A DNA stretch of 16,512 nucleotides from Veillonellaceae bacterium (GCA_900765165.1 CAAFQR010000005.1:1-16512); one strand, 5' to 3'. Positions 1-7,183 are shown, numbered from the stretch's first letter. A program made the numbers and translations. The notes: generated by a model not told the origin, from the sequence alone.

Positions 1-13
1 CCATTTTGTCCAT
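1..13 (-). CDS. 5' end of an unidentified gene (first codons only)
   Basis: An ATG at 13-11 on the minus strand opens a reading frame (M-D-K-M...) that leaves the window after four codons. It is preceded by a very strong purine-rich ribosome binding site (AAGGAGGAGGG, positions 30-20) at a good distance, which is the main support for a real start. A second in-frame ATG at 4-2 lies farther from the Shine-Dalgarno sequence and is less likely. The product cannot be named from four residues. Confidence 0.5.
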
Positions 14-91
14 AGGAAACCCTCCTCCTTTACCTGGCCGTACTGCCTACAAGGTTTGAGGGTTCTGGCCTATGAAATTAACTTCCTTAGC

Positions 92-156
92 CAACATCAC
101 GCCGTCATGGCGTAACAAAGAAGCCGCAAACCCTTGCATTGCATGTACGGCTTCTT
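92..156 (-). promoter_or_regulatory. Two adjacent hairpins between the M20 gene and the next gene
   Basis: Read on the minus strand, a perfect 9-bp stem (AAGAAGCCG at 156-148 with its complement at 126-118) is followed by TTTGTTAC. A second 7-bp stem (115-109 with 103-97, loop ATGAC) comes next. The first hairpin could terminate the M20 transcript, though its U tract is short on this strand. On the plus strand the same stem is followed by a T-rich stretch. Alternatively both hairpins lie in the leader of the gene starting at 13. The 202-bp gap otherwise shows only the weak promoter at 183-211. Confidence 0.4.
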
Positions 157-182
157 CGCCTTTTATTCTCTTTAATTTTATA

Positions 183-211
183 GTAATAGCGTCTAAAAAC
201 TGCCTATTCAA
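183..211 (-). promoter_or_regulatory. Possible promoter for the gene at the left edge
   Basis: On the minus strand TTGAAT (211-206) and TATTAC (188-183) are separated by exactly 17 bp. The match to consensus is moderate. The element overlaps the last codons of the M20 gene, and would give a leader of about 160 nt containing both hairpins at 92-156. Confidence 0.25.
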
Positions 212-215
212 GAAC

Positions 216-1397
216 TTACTTTAATAACGCTTTCATTACGTCCACGTAGCACTGCGTTACTTTCGTCAGCTGTTCCAACTCGATGTATTCATCCACCGTA
301 TGCGCCAAGTTTTCACGGGATGGTCCAAGGCCGATGGTCTTAATGCCTGCTTCGCCGGCATAATGGCTACCGTTGGTGCAGAAGTTGTACTGCGTGATTT
401 CAGGTTCGAAACCGTCCTTATGGAGTTCGTCCACGACAGCGGTTACAAAGTCGGCATCCTTTTCATAGAGCCAGCCCGGGAAGAAGCGGTCAGCGGAAAT
501 GGTGTTACCGGTGTAGCACTGTTCGCTGCCGTTAGCGTAGGAGATTTTAAACTTCGCTTCCGGATCTTCGGCCATCAATTTATCGAGCACAGCCTGGTAC
601 GGTGCTAATACGGATTCCGGCGTTTCATTAACCAACAAACGACGGTCATAGGTTACGCGGCAATAGTCAGGCACTACGGAAGCACCCGGGTACGGCGAGG
701 ACTTAATGTCTGTCAATTCCAAAATGCCTTTGCCCAATACGGGATGTACCGGCGGTTCTACTTCCTGCAAGGCAGCAATAGCTTTGCCAATTTTATATAC
801 GGAGTTGATGCCCTTTTCCGGGTTAGCGGAATGGCAGCTCTTACCGAAGGATTCCAACACGATTTCCGCACGGCCACGCTGACCAACCTTAACATTGCAA
901 AGAGAGGCTTCGCCAATAACAACATAATCCGGTTTTACGCGAGCGCTAATAGCTCGAGCAGCTACGCCTTCGAAGCATTCTTCGTGAACTACACCGGCTA
1001 CATAGACAGAACCAGCGAAGTTTTTGTTATTAGCAGCGGCAAAGTCGCCGGCAGCAACGGTCATCGCCGCCAAGGCGCCTTTCATGTCCGACGTGCCACG
1101 GCCATACATTTTGCCGTCTACGATTTCAGCTTTGAACGGATCATGAGTCCATACGGACGCATCCGGCACTGGCACCGTATCCATATGCCCATCAAAGAGC
1201 ACCTTCGGTCCCGGCTGGTTGCCATGAATGCAACCAATCAAGTTGCCATAGTCGTCGGTGATGACTTCATCGAAGCCATGCGCTTCCATGTATTTACGAA
1301 GCTCGCCGGCTACACCATCTTCATGTCCCGAATAGCTTTGCTGTTGTATTAATTTGCCACAAAGGTCGATAACGGCCTTATCTCTTGCAGTTTCCAT
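216..1397 (-). CDS. ygeY: YgeY-family M20 metallohydrolase (selenium-metabolism-linked type)
   Basis: This 393-residue protein has the full set of M20 metallopeptidase motifs. HMDTV (His71, Asp73) and GRGTSDMKG (Asp104) hold two metal ligands. HEE (around 138-140) supplies the catalytic glutamate and a ligand, GEAS (Glu163) another ligand, and AHTVDEY (His366) the last. Many segments match the YgeY family, a branch of ArgE/DapE-like amidohydrolases found near selenium-dependent molybdenum hydroxylase genes: GQRGRAEI, SCHSANPEKG, YDRRL and the NFCTNGSHYAG region. The family is thought to hydrolyse an amide or peptide-like substrate, but the substrate is not established. No selenium genes are visible here. 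A GTG at 1412 would add five residues, but the Shine-Dalgarno GGGAGGT lies inside that extension and sits 6 nt before the ATG at 1397, so 1397 was chosen. The nearest upstream gene, nrdG, is 355 bp away. Confidence 0.88.
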   Translation of the reverse strand: METARDKAVIDLCGKLIQQQSYSGHEDGVAGELRKYMEAHGFDEVITDDYGNLIGCIHGNQPGPKVLFDGHMDTVPVPDASVWTHDPFKAEIVDGKMYGRGTSDMKGALAAMTVAAGDFAAANNKNFAGSVYVAGVVHEECFEGVAARAISARVKPDYVVIGEASLCNVKVGQRGRAEIVLESFGKSCHSANPEKGINSVYKIGKAIAALQEVEPPVHPVLGKGILELTDIKSSPYPGASVVPDYCRVTYDRRLLVNETPESVLAPYQAVLDKLMAEDPEAKFKISYANGSEQCYTGNTISADRFFPGWLYEKDADFVTAVVDELHKDGFEPEITQYNFCTNGSHYAGEAGIKTIGLGPSRENLAHTVDEYIELEQLTKVTQCYVDVMKALLK

Positions 1398-1511
1398 TGT
1401 GATACCTCCCACACCTGTGTACTATACCTAAGCATGGCTGCTACCTAAACGGCCTCTCGAGCTAACCGATTTAGTCAGTAGTCTGCTAATGAGCTATACT
1501 GCCCTTCGACT

Positions 1512-1551
1512 AAAAAAAGACGCCGAAACGGGTGACTCCCATTCCAGCGCC
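1512..1551 (-). terminator. Rho-independent terminator in front of the M20 gene
   Basis: On the minus strand, 1551-1538 pairs with 1532-1519 over 14 consecutive base pairs (four are G-U) around the loop AGTCA. Seven uridines (1518-1512) follow directly. It lies 115 nt upstream of the M20 start and about 200 nt downstream of nrdG. It may end the nrdDG transcript, act as an attenuator for the M20 gene, or do both. It begins only about 9 nt after the transcription start predicted from the promoter at 1566-1594. Confidence 0.8.
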
Positions 1552-1558
1552 CTTGCTA

Positions 1559-1576
1559 TGTGTTATTTATAACACA
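1559..1576. promoter_or_regulatory. Perfect 18-bp palindrome over the -10 element, candidate operator
   Basis: TGTGTTATTTATAACACA is a perfect inverted repeat (8-bp arms, 2-bp centre). It completely covers the -10 hexamer of the promoter at 1566-1594 and reaches the predicted start site, the position expected of a repressor operator. It does not fit the clostridial Rex consensus, whose TGTTA/TAACA half-sites have a different spacing. The regulator is unknown. Confidence 0.5.
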
Positions 1577-1594
1577 GCGAACTATACTTGTCAA
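1566..1594 (-). promoter_or_regulatory. Strong sigma-70-type promoter upstream of the M20 gene
   Basis: On the minus strand TTGACA (1594-1589) is a perfect -35 and TATAAA (1571-1566) a near-perfect -10, with 17 bp between them. The start site is predicted near 1559. A palindrome covers the -10 and an intrinsic terminator follows almost at once, so read-through into the M20 gene must be conditional, or a second promoter must exist closer to the gene. A weak TATAGT lies at 1426-1421. Confidence 0.65.
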
Positions 1595-1626
1595 CAAAAT
1601 TAATAAATTATAAGTACTGTTGACAA
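1588..1626. repeat. Inverted repeat TTGTCAACA / TGTTGACAA around the -35 region
   Basis: TTGTCAACA (1588-1596) and TGTTGACAA (1618-1626) are perfect 9-bp inverted copies, about 30 bp centre to centre (close to three helical turns). The left copy contains the -35 hexamer of the M20 promoter. The right copy runs into a further palindrome, GACAATTGTC (1622-1631). The arrangement would suit a regulator binding two sites. The surrounding AT-rich gap (1577-1752) also has weak stems at 1650-1676 and 1679-1700 but no gene. Confidence 0.35.
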
Positions 1627-1752
1627 TTGTCTTTTATTCATTTTCTATAGTAATTAAAAAACGCTTTAGTAATTACCTGGTCTACAATACATAGCAGACC
1701 CACAATATAAACTTATAACTACCTTAGACCTAGTATTAGCAGAAGCTATAAG

Positions 1753-2250
1753 TTAGTCCATAGCGATAACCGGTTCCCCTTTTTCAAGGCTTGCCTTCAC
1801 ATCGAGGATACGCTGATTCTTAGACCCTCTGAAACGAAGGGCCGGATCATGCAGTGCATCCACGAAAGGACCATCGACTAAGATATCGCACAATTCTAAG
1901 AGCGCGCGTTTTTCCGGACAAGCGATGAGCTGGTCAAAGGTATAACCGGAGTAAGCCCAAATATCCTTATCCGGTACGGCGGCACGAACCTTCTTCACTA
2001 CCGGTAGCAAGCCGTCCACGTTCTGGAAGGGTTCACCGCCTAAAAGGGTTAAGCCGGCTACGTTCGGATCCGTTACATAGGACAACACTTCATCTGTTTC
2101 CTTTTCCGTCCACGGCTTCCCTGCCTTCGGGTCCTGGTATTCTTCGTTGAAACAGTTAAAGCACTTATGGGTGCAACCGGTAACAAAAATGGATGTGCGA
2201 ATCCCGTTACCATTGGCAATGTCATATTTTCTGATTTGTCCGTAATTCAT
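1753..2250 (-). CDS. nrdG: Anaerobic ribonucleotide reductase activating protein (radical SAM)
   Basis: This 165-residue radical-SAM activase uses S-adenosylmethionine and a [4Fe-4S] cluster to place the glycyl radical on NrdD. The cluster-binding CX3CX2C motif is Cys26, Cys30 and Cys33 in GCTHKCFNC. The GGEPF segment typical of radical-SAM proteins (SAM binding) is present, as is the family N-terminus with NGNGIRTSIFVTGC. The length is usual for NrdG. A GTG at 2259 would add three residues, but it abuts the GGAG Shine-Dalgarno. The ATG at 2250, 8 nt from GGAG, is preferred. It follows nrdD by 138 bp and is presumably co-transcribed from the nrdD promoter, since no better promoter is visible between them. 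Confidence 0.95.
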   Translation of the reverse strand: MNYGQIRKYDIANGNGIRTSIFVTGCTHKCFNCFNEEYQDPKAGKPWTEKETDEVLSYVTDPNVAGLTLLGGEPFQNVDGLLPVVKKVRAAVPDKDIWAYSGYTFDQLIACPEKRALLELCDILVDGPFVDALHDPALRFRGSKNQRILDVKASLEKGEPVIAMD

Positions 2251-2270
2251 AAAACTCACTCCAATAGGAA

Positions 2271-2310
2271 CCGAGCACGCCCTTGGGTCCTACCACAACG
2301 GCGTGCTCGG
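2271..2310 (-). promoter_or_regulatory. Intercistronic hairpin between nrdD and nrdG
   Basis: CCGAGCACGCC (one arm, plus-strand 2271-2281) and GGCGTGCTCGG (2300-2310) form a perfect 11-bp stem with an 18-nt loop. It ends about 20 nt before the nrdG start, just before its Shine-Dalgarno. No U tract follows on the minus strand, so it is unlikely to be a terminator. It may protect the mRNA, direct processing, or tune nrdG translation relative to nrdD. The rest of the 138-bp gap holds a smaller GC-rich stem-like segment near 2330-2355. Confidence 0.5.
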
Positions 2311-2388
2311 TAAAATTAGTATATAGGCACTTAGCGCTTCAGCGCCAATGCTGATTCTGTATAACCCTAGTGCTAAAGGGAATAGCAA

Positions 2389-4539
2389 CTAGATGTGCAA
2401 TACGCGGTCTTTGATTTCCTTCGTACGACCTTCGTTCCAGAAGTTTTCACCTAAGTAACCACAGGTACGACGGATAACCGTTAATTTATCGCGGTCTTTA
2501 TTGTGGCAACGCGGGCATTCCCATTCGTTGTCGTCGTTGACTTTTATTTCACCATCGAAGCCGCAAACATGACAATAATCCGATTTCGTATTGAATTCCG
2601 CATAGGAAATGTTATCGTAAATGTAACGAATCATGGTCAATACAGCGGGGATATTGTTGGTCATGTTCGGAATTTCAGCGTAAGAAATACAACCACCGGT
2701 CGATTTCTTCTGGAATTCTGCTTCGAAGCTGAACTTATCGAAGACGTTGATTTCTTCGCGAACGTTTACGTGGTAGCTATTGGTGTAATAGCCCTTATCG
2801 GTAATGTCCGGAATTTCGCCAAAGCGAGCGCGGTCGATAGAGCTGAAGCGGTGCGTTAAGCTTTCAGCCGGCGTACCATAAAGAGCAAAGCCCATGTTGT
2901 GCTTAGCCTTCCATTCTTCGATAGCGGCGTTCAAGCGGTCCATAATCTTCATGGCGAACACACGGCCCTTCGGCGATGTGTTGGATTCACCGGTAATAAG
3001 GCGGGTTGCTTCGTAAATGCCGATGTAACCCATGGAGATGGTTGCATAGCCACCCTTCAAGAACTTCGCGATGGATTCGCCCTTCTTAAGGCGAGCGATA
3101 GCACCGTGCTGCCAATGAATTGGCGACACATCACTGGTTACATTCTTAAGGAGTTCGTAACGAAGGAGCAATGCCTTTTCAACGAGCTGTAAACGTTTAT
3201 CCAAGATTTCGAAGAAACGCTTTTCATCATGGCGCGCCAAAATGCCAATCTGCGGCAAGTTAATGCTAACAACGCCCATGTTGAAACGACCGTCAAATAC
3301 GTATTCGCCCTTTTCATTCTTCCACGGAGACAAGAACGCACGACAACCCATAGGACTAAACACATTACCATTGTAAATTTCCTTCATCTTCTTAGCGGAA
3401 ATATAGTCAGGATACATGCGTTTAGCTGTACATTTAGCGGCTAATTCCGTCAAGTAGTAATACGGAGCATCCGGATGAATGTTGTGTTCATCCAATACGT
3501 AAATCAACTTCGGGAACGCCGGCGTAATGTATACGTCGTCGTCATTCTTAACGCCTTGAATACGCTGTTTCAAAATTTCTTCGTCGATTAACGCAGCTTC
3601 ACGAGCATATTCGCTGTTCGGGTCGAAATGCATGAACAACGTTACAAACGGCGCCTGACCATTGGTAGTCATCAAGGTGTTAATCTGATACTGGATGGTC
3701 TGAATACCATCCTTAACTTCCTTGCGCGTACGCTTCCAAGCGATTTCCTGCGCCTTTTCCATGTTCGGCTTCATGTCGTAAATTTCGACCTGTTCTTCAA
3801 TAACATTGGCCAAAATCTTGTCGTAGGACTTACGAACGAACGGTGCCAAAATGCGGTCGATACCGTTAATGCTCTGACCGCCGTACTGACCGGACGCAAC
3901 CTGCGCGATAATCTGGGTCGTAACAGTACAAGCAACCTGGAAGGACTTCGGCGTATCAATCTTCTTACCGTTGATGACGGTGCCGTTCTGCAACATATCT
4001 TCCAAGTTAATCAAGCAGCAGTTAAACATCGGCTGAATGATGTAATCCATATCATGGAAATGAATAGCCCCGCTGTCGTGGGCCTGAACGATATCGGTAG
4101 GAATCAGCTTACGACGGGCAATATCCTTACTTACTTCACCGGCAATTAAATCGCGCTGTGTGGATACGATGGCGGCATCTTTGTTGGAGTTTTCATCTAA
4201 AACGGCTACATTGCTGCGATCCAGCAGACCGAAGACATCCTTGTCGGTCGTGTTCTCACGACGTTTAAAAGCCTGCACGGCCTTGTAATTTTCATACGCA
4301 CGAGCCGTTGCAGGATTATGGTACTCAACCAATTTAAAATAGACTTGATCTTCAATAGCATATATTGTTAAAGCTTTACCGAGCTTTTCAGCATAGGTTT
4401 CGATTTCATCGGCAATACGGTCGGCTAAACCAGCTTCGTATAAACCGGTGCTACTGTTCATGGCTTTTTCAATAGCAACCACGATTTTCGACTTATCGAA
4501 TGGCACCTTATGGCCATCACGTTTAATAACTTCCAACAT
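2389..4539 (-). CDS. nrdD: Class III anaerobic ribonucleoside-triphosphate reductase
   Basis: This 716-residue glycyl-radical enzyme reduces ribonucleoside triphosphates to deoxynucleotides in anaerobes. An N-terminal ATP-cone (about residues 1-95, from MLEVIKRDG) is the allosteric domain. Catalytic-core signatures follow: FNCCLINLEDML, QVASGQYGG, NGQAPFVT, CTAKRMYPD and the MGCRAFL loop. Near the C-terminus, Cys656/Cys659 and Cys675/Cys678 form the zinc site. RRTCGYLG carries the glycyl-radical Gly694, aligned with E. coli Gly681. Length is close to the E. coli enzyme (712). The frame is open 25 codons upstream, but AAAGGAGG sits 7 nt before the ATG at 4539, which also lies correctly downstream of the promoter. 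nrdG follows on the same strand. NrdR control is likely (see the boxes at 4568-4615). Confidence 0.97.
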   Translation of the reverse strand: MLEVIKRDGHKVPFDKSKIVVAIEKAMNSSTGLYEAGLADRIADEIETYAEKLGKALTIYAIEDQVYFKLVEYHNPATARAYENYKAVQAFKRRENTTDKDVFGLLDRSNVAVLDENSNKDAAIVSTQRDLIAGEVSKDIARRKLIPTDIVQAHDSGAIHFHDMDYIIQPMFNCCLINLEDMLQNGTVINGKKIDTPKSFQVACTVTTQIIAQVASGQYGGQSINGIDRILAPFVRKSYDKILANVIEEQVEIYDMKPNMEKAQEIAWKRTRKEVKDGIQTIQYQINTLMTTNGQAPFVTLFMHFDPNSEYAREAALIDEEILKQRIQGVKNDDDVYITPAFPKLIYVLDEHNIHPDAPYYYLTELAAKCTAKRMYPDYISAKKMKEIYNGNVFSPMGCRAFLSPWKNEKGEYVFDGRFNMGVVSINLPQIGILARHDEKRFFEILDKRLQLVEKALLLRYELLKNVTSDVSPIHWQHGAIARLKKGESIAKFLKGGYATISMGYIGIYEATRLITGESNTSPKGRVFAMKIMDRLNAAIEEWKAKHNMGFALYGTPAESLTHRFSSIDRARFGEIPDITDKGYYTNSYHVNVREEINVFDKFSFEAEFQKKSTGGCISYAEIPNMTNNIPAVLTMIRYIYDNISYAEFNTKSDYCHVCGFDGEIKVNDDNEWECPRCHNKDRDKLTVIRRTCGYLGENFWNEGRTKEIKDRVLHI

Positions 4540-4564
4540 AGCGATTCCTCCTTTAACTGAACTA

Positions 4565-4593
4565 ATTATACAATATATTGTGTCTGTTTGCAA
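4565..4593 (-). promoter_or_regulatory. nrdD promoter
   Basis: On the minus strand TTGCAA (4593-4588) and a perfect TATAAT (4570-4565) are 17 bp apart. The start is predicted near 4558, giving a leader of about 20 nt with a strong Shine-Dalgarno. The spacer and the upstream part of the -10 are occupied by an NrdR box, consistent with repression. Confidence 0.75.
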
Positions 4594-4615
4594 TCTCAAA
4601 TACAAAATATACAAT
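4568..4615 (-). promoter_or_regulatory. Tandem NrdR boxes upstream of nrdD
   Basis: ACACAATATATTGTAT (4583-4568) matches the known NrdR box (ACACAATATATTGTGT type) at 15 of 16 positions. ATTGTATATTTTGTAT (4615-4600) starts exactly 32 bp upstream and matches best in its right half. Paired boxes about three helical turns apart are the normal NrdR layout. The proximal box overlaps the -10/spacer. The nrdR gene itself is not in this window. The rest of the 148-bp gap holds only a short palindrome (ACTGTT-AC-AACAGT, 4671-4684) just after the ligase gene. Confidence 0.75.
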
Positions 4616-4687
4616 CAGTATCAATACAAACCCACTCGCTATGCGCCTTTTGGTGTCATAATTTTTTCTAACTGTTACAACAGTACG

Positions 4688-6010
4688 TCATCTGTCTTCC
4701 CACATGGTACGCAATGCCTTTATATCGATTTTTGACGAACTATTGAGCGGCAATTTGTCAACCCACATGATGGATTTAGGTTGTTCTACAGCGCTTAAGC
4801 CATCCTTCATAGCCTGTGAAATGACGCTCCGCTCCACATCCGGCTCCGGTACGATAAAGGCTACCGGCTCCTCACCACGCAATTCATCAGGCACGCCAAT
4901 AACCGCTACCGCTGCTACGCCGGTCATTTCACCGATACGGCTCTCTAAATCGGCTACACTTAACTTCACGCCGCCGCGATTGATAACACTGCTGCCACGG
5001 CCTTCGAAGTTCAGCCGCCCCGACTCAGTCCAATGACCCTTGTCACCGACGGAGAACGGCATGGTAATGCCTTCGATACCATAGGGAGTCGTCACGTAAA
5101 TACTGTGGTCCGGCCGCACTTCTACCTCAACACCGTGGAACGGATAGCCTACCGTGTTCGGCTCAGCCAGCCACTCCTCGTACGTACAATAAGTAATATA
5201 ATTGAGCTCACTGGCCCCATAATACAAGACAAACTGCGTCTTTGGTAATTTCTCGCGCAACATCGCCATCAGCTTATGGTCTAAGCGCTGAGAACCGGTG
5301 AAGATCATAGACAACATCGGTAACGGTTCGTGCAATATGGGCAAGAGCAAACGCAGCTTCGTCGGCAGCAAATACAAATGCGTTACGCCATACTGGTCGC
5401 ACAAGCGGTGCCACGTTTTGGGGCTCATGTGCGCTGACGTCACTAGCGTACCGCCGGCATAAAGCACACCGGCAATGGAATTCAAATTTCCCGTAAAGCT
5501 GAGGCTTCCGTGGAAAAATAACACCGTCGCTTCATTGACCTGAAACACGCGGTTCTGTTCGTCGAAGAATTCTTCCCAGCTGCGAAGAGCGCGCCATAAG
5601 ACCTTGGGCACACCAGTACTGCCAGAAGACAGCACACCAAAATCAGCCGTATCCTTGCCCGGCGCCGGCGCCATACAACGAGCCTCTACCTCGGTAAGAC
5701 GCTCTTCATTCATGTCCGGATGCATAATAACCGGCTTTAGCTTATGATGCAATGCGCCTAGCCAATCTACCAGCTGACTTTCCGGCACATTGCTGGCTAC
5801 CGATATAAAGCCGCCTTTCTTCTGCACATGGCCCGGGAATTCCGTTACCTGCTGCCACAGCTGGCCATAGGTCAACACACGGTCATCGGTGATAAGCACC
5901 GGCTTACCGGCCAACGCCTTTGCATAATAGCGCAACCGCTGTAAGAGCGTCTTGCACTGCTCCTTCGTCAACGCCACTTCCGTTCTTCGTCTTTTATTTG
6001 TAGAAGCCAT
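4688..6010 (-). CDS. Acyl-CoA-synthetase-like AMP-forming ligase (YhfT-like context)
   Basis: This 440-residue adenylate-forming enzyme shows the ordered core motifs of the ANL superfamily. The phosphate loop is LSSGSTGVPK (127-136), the A5 motif YYGASE (263-268), the A7 motif VGDKG (321-325), the hinge/A8 segment GRGSSVINRGGVKLS (337-351), and A10 PLNSSSKIDI with catalytic Lys427. It should activate a carboxylic acid with ATP and pass it to CoA or another thiol. The substrate cannot be read from sequence. It is shorter than typical acyl-CoA synthetases (500-560), with a reduced N-terminal region. The start at 6010 follows GGAGG by 5 nt; an ATG at 6022 lies before that Shine-Dalgarno. It lies 60 bp behind a thiolase and near bioY, like yhfT in the B. 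subtilis BirA-controlled yhfUTS group, so an acid linked to biotin or its pimelate part is a reasonable guess. Confidence 0.85.
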   Translation of the reverse strand: MASTNKRRRTEVALTKEQCKTLLQRLRYYAKALAGKPVLITDDRVLTYGQLWQQVTEFPGHVQKKGGFISVASNVPESQLVDWLGALHHKLKPVIMHPDMNEERLTEVEARCMAPAPGKDTADFGVLSSGSTGVPKVLWRALRSWEEFFDEQNRVFQVNEATVLFFHGSLSFTGNLNSIAGVLYAGGTLVTSAHMSPKTWHRLCDQYGVTHLYLLPTKLRLLLPILHEPLPMLSMIFTGSQRLDHKLMAMLREKLPKTQFVLYYGASELNYITYCTYEEWLAEPNTVGYPFHGVEVEVRPDHSIYVTTPYGIEGITMPFSVGDKGHWTESGRLNFEGRGSSVINRGGVKLSVADLESRIGEMTGVAAVAVIGVPDELRGEEPVAFIVPEPDVERSVISQAMKDGLSAVEQPKSIMWVDKLPLNSSSKIDIKALRTMWEDR

Positions 6011-6070
6011 CGCTACCTCCATCAGGCCTTAGCCTCGCTAAAACTCGTCACGTATCGTAACAACCATATC

Positions 6071-7183
6071 TTAACCGTGTAATCGCTCAATAAGCATAGC
6101 TACCCCGGTACCACCGGCGCCGGCAATAGCACAAAGGCCGTAGTGACCATCGCAATAATCCAACGATGCCATGCAATGAAGTGCCAACATGGCCCCGGAG
6201 CAACCGTATGGATGACCATATGCCAACGCGCCGCCTAAGCGGTTATATTTTTCTTCGTGGCCTTTGAAATGACGACCATACAACACATCGATAACGGCGA
6301 AGGCTTCATTCCACTCTACCGTGTCAATGTCAGCCATCGTACGCCCCGTTTTCTGAAGCAATAGCGCCGTCGCTTTTAAGGCTCCTTCCGGGCTGTACAA
6401 CGGGTCGCCGCCCCAAGTTACCGTCGTCACTAAACGGAAACGACTGGGCTTCGTACCGAGCACTAGAAAAGCGGCACCGTCATGAGTTAAGCACGTGTTA
6501 CCTGCTGTCGTCACACTGTCCGGTCCCAATAAGGGCGGCATGCGACGAAGCAGTCGCTCACTCATGCGAGGCCGAATACTTTCGTCCTTATCGCCGTCTT
6601 GATAAGACAGCACATAGGGTGCTAAACGCTTTTGTTCACGTGCGGCTACGGCCAATTGATGACTGCGAATAATCCACGGATCCATATCTTCCTCCGTGAT
6701 ATGCCATTTCTGAGCCGTTCGTTCCGCCCCTAAGAGCATGGCTCGGGGGTCATTCTCCGCAGGCGAAAACTGCGCCACCATGTAACTGCCATCACGGTCA
6801 TCGCCGTTCGCATAAGTGCGCAATGGCTGTAAGGACGAACTTTCCATGCCGCCTACAAAACACAATGCGCTTAGACCACTTTGAATACGAGCCATACCAT
6901 AATCAATAGCTGCCGCAGCGGACGCACATTGCATGTCTACGGTACAAGCCGGCACGGACTCAGGAATCCCCGCATATAACGCCGCTAAGCGACCAATATT
7001 ACCACCGGTACCAACAGCATTGCCGCAGATAATCATCGTATCTGTCAAAGCCTCCGGTCCATATTGTTGCCACAGTGCTTTTAGCACGTGAGCGCCTAGA
7101 TGCTCGGGCCGCACTGTTTTGTATTGCCCATGCAAAATGCCGATAGGCGTGCGCAGGCCACCTTGAATATATACAGGCTGCAT
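6071..7183 (-). CDS. Thiolase-family acetyl-CoA acyltransferase (YhfS-like context)
   Basis: This 370-residue thiolase has the complete catalytic set. Nucleophilic Cys86 is in VDMQCASAAAAI, NEAFAV supplies the family Asn-Glu motif, His324 is in GGALAYGHPYGCSGA, and Cys351 is in LCAIAGAGGTG near the C-terminus. Thiolases cleave 3-ketoacyl-CoA or condense acyl-CoAs, and direction cannot be told from sequence. Length is slightly under the usual 390. The ATG at 7183 is 7 nt from a strong AAAGGAGGG; the TTG just before it is not needed. The AMP-forming ligase follows after 60 bp, so the two are probably one transcript. A terminator separates this gene from bioY, but the gene set matches the biotin-regulon yhfUTS genes of B. 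subtilis (bioY, ligase, thiolase). Confidence 0.9.
   Translation of the reverse strand: MQPVYIQGGLRTPIGILHGQYKTVRPEHLGAHVLKALWQQYGPEALTDTMIICGNAVGTGGNIGRLAALYAGIPESVPACTVDMQCASAAAAIDYGMARIQSGLSALCFVGGMESSSLQPLRTYANGDDRDGSYMVAQFSPAENDPRAMLLGAERTAQKWHITEEDMDPWIIRSHQLAVAAREQKRLAPYVLSYQDGDKDESIRPRMSERLLRRMPPLLGPDSVTTAGNTCLTHDGAAFLVLGTKPSRFRLVTTVTWGGDPLYSPEGALKATALLLQKTGRTMADIDTVEWNEAFAVIDVLYGRHFKGHEEKYNRLGGALAYGHPYGCSGAMLALHCMASLDYCDGHYGLCAIAGAGGTGVAMLIERLHG

Noticed and set aside
744..1352. 202-codon plus-strand open frame inside the M20 gene
   Set aside because: It lies entirely opposite a protein with intact catalytic motifs, has no convincing ribosome binding site, and its product resembles no protein I recognise.
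1398..1511. Possible riboswitch in the segment between the terminator and the M20 gene
   Set aside because: Short stems are visible (for example CAGTA/TACTG and CTAAA/TTTAG pairs), but the segment lacks the conserved cores of the lysine, glycine, cobalamin, THF or SAM riboswitches that I tried to match by eye, and it lies after the terminator rather than before it.
4540..4614. Longer nrdD start adding 25 residues
   Set aside because: The added residues would be encoded by the promoter and NrdR boxes, and the strong AAAGGAGG before the ATG at 4539 decides the start.
4671..4684. Terminator for the ligase gene
   Set aside because: ACTGTT-AC-AACAGT is a symmetric stem just past the stop codon, but on the minus strand it is followed by A-rich sequence, not a U tract.
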